Shown: piece by piece, positions 6,718 to 9,513 of the stretch | How the letters are laid out: the number at the start of each line of letters is the position of its first letter | Position numbering within the stretch: position 1 is the stretch's first letter | Source: Cyanobacteriota bacterium | GTDB taxonomy: Bacteria; Cyanobacteriota; Cyanobacteriia; PCC-6307; Cyanobiaceae | Assembly (NCBI GenBank): GCA_947463165.1 | Contig: CANHSW010000058.1 | Span: 1 to 9,513 of the forward strand | Length of the DNA: 9,513 bases | Reading direction: 5' to 3' | The notes under the pieces: model-generated | Databases searched by the model: none | The model's input: only the letters and a program-made list of their open reading frames with translations | Told to the model about the DNA's origin: nothing | Program-made: the position numbers and the translations under genes

Positions 6718-6757
6718 GGGGCGATCCGGCATCAGCCGCTCGCCCCCGCTATCGGGG
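6718..6757. other. Two overlapping, mutually exclusive hairpins after the malic enzyme gene
   Basis: GGGGCGA (6718-6724) pairs perfectly with TCGCCCC (6740-6746), and the enclosed CGGC-ATCA-GCCG (6727-6738) extends the structure. CCCCG (6744-6748) pairs with CGGGG (6753-6757) around CTAT. The two structures share bases 6744-6746, so only one can form. They lie 16 to 57 bases past the malic enzyme stop. Neither is followed by a U run on the minus strand, so simple intrinsic termination is not supported; an mRNA 3'-end or attenuator-like role remains possible. Confidence 0.4.
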
Positions 6758-6810
6758 AAAGAGCTTCCCTGCCTATAGGGGCTCCCCTGCAAGTAAAGGC
6801 TCCCCTGCAT
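6757..6810 (-). repeat. 18-bp tandem repeat, three units, across the malic enzyme stop codon
   Basis: Minus-strand units at 6810-6793, 6792-6775 and 6774-6757 share the core GCAGGGGAGC (GCAGGGAAGC in the third). In the gene's frame they read AGEPLL, AGEPL-stop, then AGKLFP after the TAG (6773-6775). The C-terminus of the enzyme is thus made of repeat units, and the frame stays open past the stop for one further unit. Confidence 0.85.
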
Positions 6811-8506
6811 AGACGGGTGCCCAGCGGGCCCGTTGCAACAGCAAGGGAACCTGTTGCTCTTGCACCCCGGCGGGTGCCAGGCCTTCGCGGATGCCGGCGA
6901 TGGCCACCGCCTCGGCGACAGCGGCTCCCACCGCGGCCGCATCGATGAGGGCTGGCATCAAGGAGTCATAGGGGTCGCGGCTGGCTGGAATCCACTGGCT
7001 CAGCGCCTCCAGGCCCGCATCGATCATGCCGTCGCTGATGGCCCGCAGCCCCAGGGCCACCGTCGCGAAACCGAGGCCAGGAAAAACAAAGCAGTTGTTG
7101 CACTGGCCGATCAGCCGCTCCCCCTCCGGCCTTTGCACCGGATCAAAGGGACTGCCGGTGGCCACCAGGCAGCGGCCCTCGGTCCAGGCCAGCAGGTTGG
7201 CCGGCGTGGCTTCCGCCAATTTGGTGGGGTTGGAGAGGGGCAGGATCACCGGGTTGCGGCAGTGACGCGCCATTTCCTCCACCACCGGCCGGCTGAAGGC
7301 CCCCGCCACGGTGGAGGTGCCGATCAATACCGTAGGCCGCACCCGCTGCACCACGGTGGCCAGATCGATGCCGCCTTGGGCGTCGCGCTGCCAATCCCGC
7401 ACCTCGGCCGGATCGCGGGCCAGGGCAGCGGCAGCCGGGCTGAGCTCCGCCATGTCGCGCAGTAACAAACCCGGCCGATCAATCGCCCAGATGCGCTCCC
7501 GAGCCTGCCTGTCACTGAGGCCAGAGCGCCGCAGCAGACGCACCAACCCCTCGGCGATGCCGCATCCGGCCGTGCCGGCACCAAACACCACGATGCGCTG
7601 ATCGGCAAGGCGTTGCCCCAGCCCGCGGCAGGCGGCCAGCACGGCGGCGCTGGCGACGCCGCTGGTGCCCTGGATGTCGTCGTTGAAGCTGGGCAGCTGC
7701 CAGCGGTGACGCTCCAGCAGCAAGCGGGCATGGCTGTTGCCGAAGTCCTCCCAGTGCAGACAGGCACCGGCACATTCCAGCTGCACAGCCTCAACAAATT
7801 CATCGACAAACGCCAGGTAGGCATCCCCCTCCAATCGCGGCTGTCGCAGACCCGGATAGAGGGGATCGGCCAGCAGGCTGGGGTTATTGGTGCCCACATC
7901 GAGCACCACCGGCAGCACCCGCTCGGGATTGAGTCCGGCGCAGAGGGTATAAACGGCCAACTTGCCCTGGCAGATGTGAATGCCTCCCACCCCCTGATCG
8001 CCAATGCCGAGGATCCCTTCTGAATCGGTAACCAACACCAGGTCGATCGGGCCCCTGAGGCCATTGCGCAATACCTGGCGCAGCCGGCCGCCCTGGTTTG
8101 CACTGAGAAAGATGCCCTCCATGGGCGTGCGGTAGCTGCTGCTGAAGCCCTGGATCACCGCGCCCACTGTTGGCGTGTAGACGATCGGCAATACCGCTTC
8201 TGTGTAATCGGCCAGGAAGCGGTGAAACAACACCAGGTTGGTGCGCCGCAGCCCGTCCACAAAGCTGTAGCGCGCCAGATTGCCCTCGATGTCGCAGAAG
8301 GCCTGCCAACTGCGCTGCACCTGGAGCTCCAAGCTCTCCACCTGTGCCGGCAGCAGCCCGTCAAGATTGAGAGCGAGCCGTTCAGCCGCCGAGAAGGCTG
8401 TGCCTTTGTTCAGGGCTGGGTCTCGCAGCAGATCCAGTCCGCGCTTGCTGGTGAGAATGGGGGATGGGACCGATGCGGACGCTGTGATTGATGCCGGTTG
8501 GTGCAT
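6773..8506 (-). CDS. Malic enzyme (malate oxidative decarboxylase, MaeA/SfcA family)
   Basis: From ATG 8506 the product has 577 residues, close to the usual size of about 560. It converts malate to pyruvate and CO2 with reduction of NAD(P). Visible motifs are the catalytic Tyr in YTPTVG (110-115), VTDSEGILGIGDQGVGG (about 159-175), the catalytic Lys in QGKLAVY (Lys182), LDVGTNN, the metal ligands in HWEDF (Glu253, Asp254) and FNDDIQGT (Asp276-277), the dinucleotide fold VFGAGTAGCGIAEGL (about 307-321), PLSNPT (423-428) and CNNCFVFPG. NAD is likelier than NADP by family, but the sequence alone does not prove it. The frame is open upstream to ATG 8704; those 66 residues have no family-like character, and a -10-like TATAAA (8575-8570) falls within them, so I chose the inner start. 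No good Shine-Dalgarno is seen. The C-terminal tail is made of repeat units. Confidence 0.92.
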   Translation of the reverse strand: MHQPASITASASVPSPILTSKRGLDLLRDPALNKGTAFSAAERLALNLDGLLPAQVESLELQVQRSWQAFCDIEGNLARYSFVDGLRRTNLVLFHRFLADYTEAVLPIVYTPTVGAVIQGFSSSYRTPMEGIFLSANQGGRLRQVLRNGLRGPIDLVLVTDSEGILGIGDQGVGGIHICQGKLAVYTLCAGLNPERVLPVVLDVGTNNPSLLADPLYPGLRQPRLEGDAYLAFVDEFVEAVQLECAGACLHWEDFGNSHARLLLERHRWQLPSFNDDIQGTSGVASAAVLAACRGLGQRLADQRIVVFGAGTAGCGIAEGLVRLLRRSGLSDRQARERIWAIDRPGLLLRDMAELSPAAAALARDPAEVRDWQRDAQGGIDLATVVQRVRPTVLIGTSTVAGAFSRPVVEEMARHCRNPVILPLSNPTKLAEATPANLLAWTEGRCLVATGSPFDPVQRPEGERLIGQCNNCFVFPGLGFATVALGLRAISDGMIDAGLEALSQWIPASRDPYDSLMPALIDAAAVGAAVAEAVAIAGIREGLAPAGVQEQQVPLLLQRARWAPVYAGEPLLAGEPL

Positions 8507-8844
8507 GGAGTTGGCCCAATTCCGGCTTGCTGAGATCACTGAAGCGGAGCGCCGGTAGGGGCAATGGTATTTATAGCTACAAAAATCCAAGCTAAGCATT
8601 CCAGATTGGTTCTGAATTATTTGTTCTGCATTAGGCAGGCTCTGAATAACGGCCATTTTGTCGCCCCAGCCCGCTGAGTAGCCATTGCAGCACCAGGGCT
8701 CCATGGGCCGTGGCTCGTATTTTTATAACTGGCCCGCTTGCGCAACGATTGGGTTGCGGGCGCTACATCACCTGGACCCTGGGATGCAGCCGCAATGGCA
8801 ATCGCTAAACTCGATCTCTAAACGCCATCGCTAATCCCCATTGC
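8507..8844. other. Spacer between arsM and malic enzyme genes
   Basis: This 338-bp gap holds no gene I can support. The malic enzyme frame stays open through 8507-8704, but that peptide looks non-coding. Candidate signals are a minus-strand TATAAA (8575-8570) about 64 bases before ATG 8506 without a convincing -35 box, another TATAAA at 8727-8722, the hairpin at 8732-8761, and the start of a 13-bp repeat. Confidence 0.4.
8732..8761 (-). terminator. Hairpin downstream of arsM, weak terminator candidate
   Basis: GCCCGC (8732-8737) and GCGGGC (8756-8761) form a perfect 6-bp stem; an inner alternative is GCAAC/GTTGC. On the minus strand it lies 84 bases past the arsM stop and is followed by CAGTTATAAAAAT, which is A-rich rather than U-rich. 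It may end or stabilise the arsM transcript, but it is not a classical intrinsic terminator. Confidence 0.3.
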
Positions 8845-8852
8845 TCAGCAGC
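8801..8852. repeat. 13-bp degenerate tandem repeat at the arsM 3' end
   Basis: Four consecutive 13-base units start at 8801, 8814, 8827 and 8840: ATCGCTAAACTCG, ATCTCTAAACGCC, ATCGCTAATCCCC, ATTGCTCAGCAGC. The shared core is ATYKCTMA. The last unit overlaps the final codons and stop of arsM. Unlike the other arrays its period is not a multiple of three, which fits its mostly non-coding position. Confidence 0.5.
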
Positions 8853-9513
8853 AGGCCCCTTCCGGGGTGAAACTGCCGCCATTTGTTGACGTGGCGCTGT
8901 GGAAGGGGATGGTGCTACCGCAGCCCTCGAACAGGCCGAAGTGGTTTTCGTTATCACCGATGAAGGTGAAGTGGGGAGCGAAACGCGTTTGTTGCAGCAT
9001 GCGGAAGGTATTGCCGCAGACCGGAAACACCTTGCCGGTTTCAATCGCGTGGTGGCTGTCTAGATCGAAGCGGTGCGGCTGCTGGGGGATGGTGCCGCGG
9101 TAGATCACCGCCTGGCCATGGTCTTCGCAGGCATCCTCCAGCTCGGCGATGGCGAACAGGCGATAGCTGGCGGAGAAGAAGCGAGCCTCGCCCACCAGAG
9201 CTGCCAGGGCGGGATCGCCAATGGCCAGGCTGCGATCGCTCACCAGCCGTGGATCGGCAAAACCGGCAGCGCGGGCCAATCGCAAAAAGTCGTTCCAGTA
9301 GAGGGCGCCCCCCAGACATTCGCCGTAGAGCACCGGATCGCGCCGCAGCTGCTCCGGGAGCCGCCGATCGGCATAAACATCGGAAAAGTAGAACTCACCC
9401 CCTGGCTTGAGCAGCCGTTGCACACCCCGCAACACCGCCGGCTTGTCAACAGAGAGGTTGAGCACGCAATTGCTCACCACCACATCGAAGCTGGCGGGCT
9501 CCAGCGGCAACTC
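8845..9513 (-). CDS. arsM: Arsenite S-adenosylmethionine methyltransferase, C-terminal part
   Basis: The frame continues past the right edge, so the N-terminus, the SAM-binding motif I and the first arsenic-binding Cys are missing; 222 residues are visible. ArsM methylates As(III) to mono-, di- and trimethyl species in the cytoplasm. Diagnostic blocks are FDVVVSNCVLNL (Cys16 of the fragment), LLKPGGEFYFSDVYADRRLP and YGECLGGALYWNDF (Cys66); the two cysteines match the As(III)-binding pair known from studied ArsM enzymes (Cys174 and Cys224 of the Cyanidioschyzon enzyme). Also typical are ETGKVFPVCGNTFRML, the HFTFIGDNENHFGLF block and further cysteines (Cys166, Cys198). The protein ends in EGACC, with a Cys pair at 221-222. 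No arsenic regulator or pump is visible here, so the operon context lies to the right if it exists. Confidence 0.92.
   Translation of the reverse strand, partial: ELPLEPASFDVVVSNCVLNLSVDKPAVLRGVQRLLKPGGEFYFSDVYADRRLPEQLRRDPVLYGECLGGALYWNDFLRLARAAGFADPRLVSDRSLAIGDPALAALVGEARFFSASYRLFAIAELEDACEDHGQAVIYRGTIPQQPHRFDLDSHHAIETGKVFPVCGNTFRMLQQTRFAPHFTFIGDNENHFGLFEGCGSTIPFHSATSTNGGSFTPEGACC

Noticed and set aside
6833..8023. Long plus-strand open frames opposite the malic enzyme (for example 6833-7465 and 7613-8023)
   Set aside because: The minus strand encodes a clear, full-length malic enzyme; these are GC-rich antisense shadows rich in Gln, His and Gly.
8507..8704. 66-residue N-terminal extension of the malic enzyme from ATG 8704
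   Set aside because: The peptide has no family-like sequence, the DNA holds a -10-like box, and the inner ATG at 8506 gives the usual family length.
9232..9239. GCGATCGC octamer as evidence for a HIP1-rich cyanobacterium
   Set aside because: I found only one exact copy in the window, so it gives little taxonomic support.

Overview
The window looks like a stretch of a cyanobacterial chromosome, most likely from the Synechococcus/Cyanobium group. The basis is protein character: a PspA/IM30-type protein, a relative of light-dependent protochlorophyllide reductase, and a GC-rich malic enzyme and arsenite methyltransferase. Only one GCGATCGC (HIP1) octamer was seen, at 9232-9239. The taxonomic call is an inference. 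Every gene I can support is on the minus strand, so the window reads right to left.

Right to left: the C-terminal two thirds of an arsenite methyltransferase (arsM, cut by the right edge); a 338-bp gap with a 13-bp degenerate repeat and a hairpin; a malic enzyme whose 3' end lies in an 18-bp repeat; a 170-bp regulatory-looking gap with two mutually exclusive hairpins and a promoter whose -35 box is overlapped by a perfect dyad; a PspA/IM30-like coiled-coil protein translationally coupled (ATGA overlap) to a membrane-anchored PstS-like substrate-binding protein; an SDR oxidoreductase related to protochlorophyllide reductase, with a 12-bp coding repeat; a 660-bp spacer with an unrecognised 122-codon ORF and a ten-unit 15-bp repeat; and an open frame of 991 codons running off the left edge.

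The long frame at 1-2973 is the most interesting item. Its N-terminus (NYLVIGLGGTGGKS) and later blocks match the large prokaryotic tubulin-like family (Pfam Tubulin_2 / FtsZ-like). The position expected to hold the GGTGSG nucleotide-binding loop instead reads CCRRSG. It therefore looks like a long, intact but probably GTP-binding-deficient tubulin-like protein. It is clearly more AT-rich than its neighbours, so it may have been acquired horizontally or be under relaxed constraint.

PspA-like proteins belong to the ESCRT-III membrane-remodelling superfamily, and tubulin-like proteins of this kind have been proposed as parts of multicomponent membrane-remodelling systems with envelope proteins. 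The PspA-like, anchored binding-protein and tubulin-like genes could therefore form one envelope-remodelling or stress module, with the SDR gene lying between. That link is an inference from gene content and order.

A second theme is short tandem repeats with periods of 12, 15, 18 and 36 bp, all multiples of 3. They sit at or inside coding ends, and two of them are interrupted by an in-phase TAG stop.
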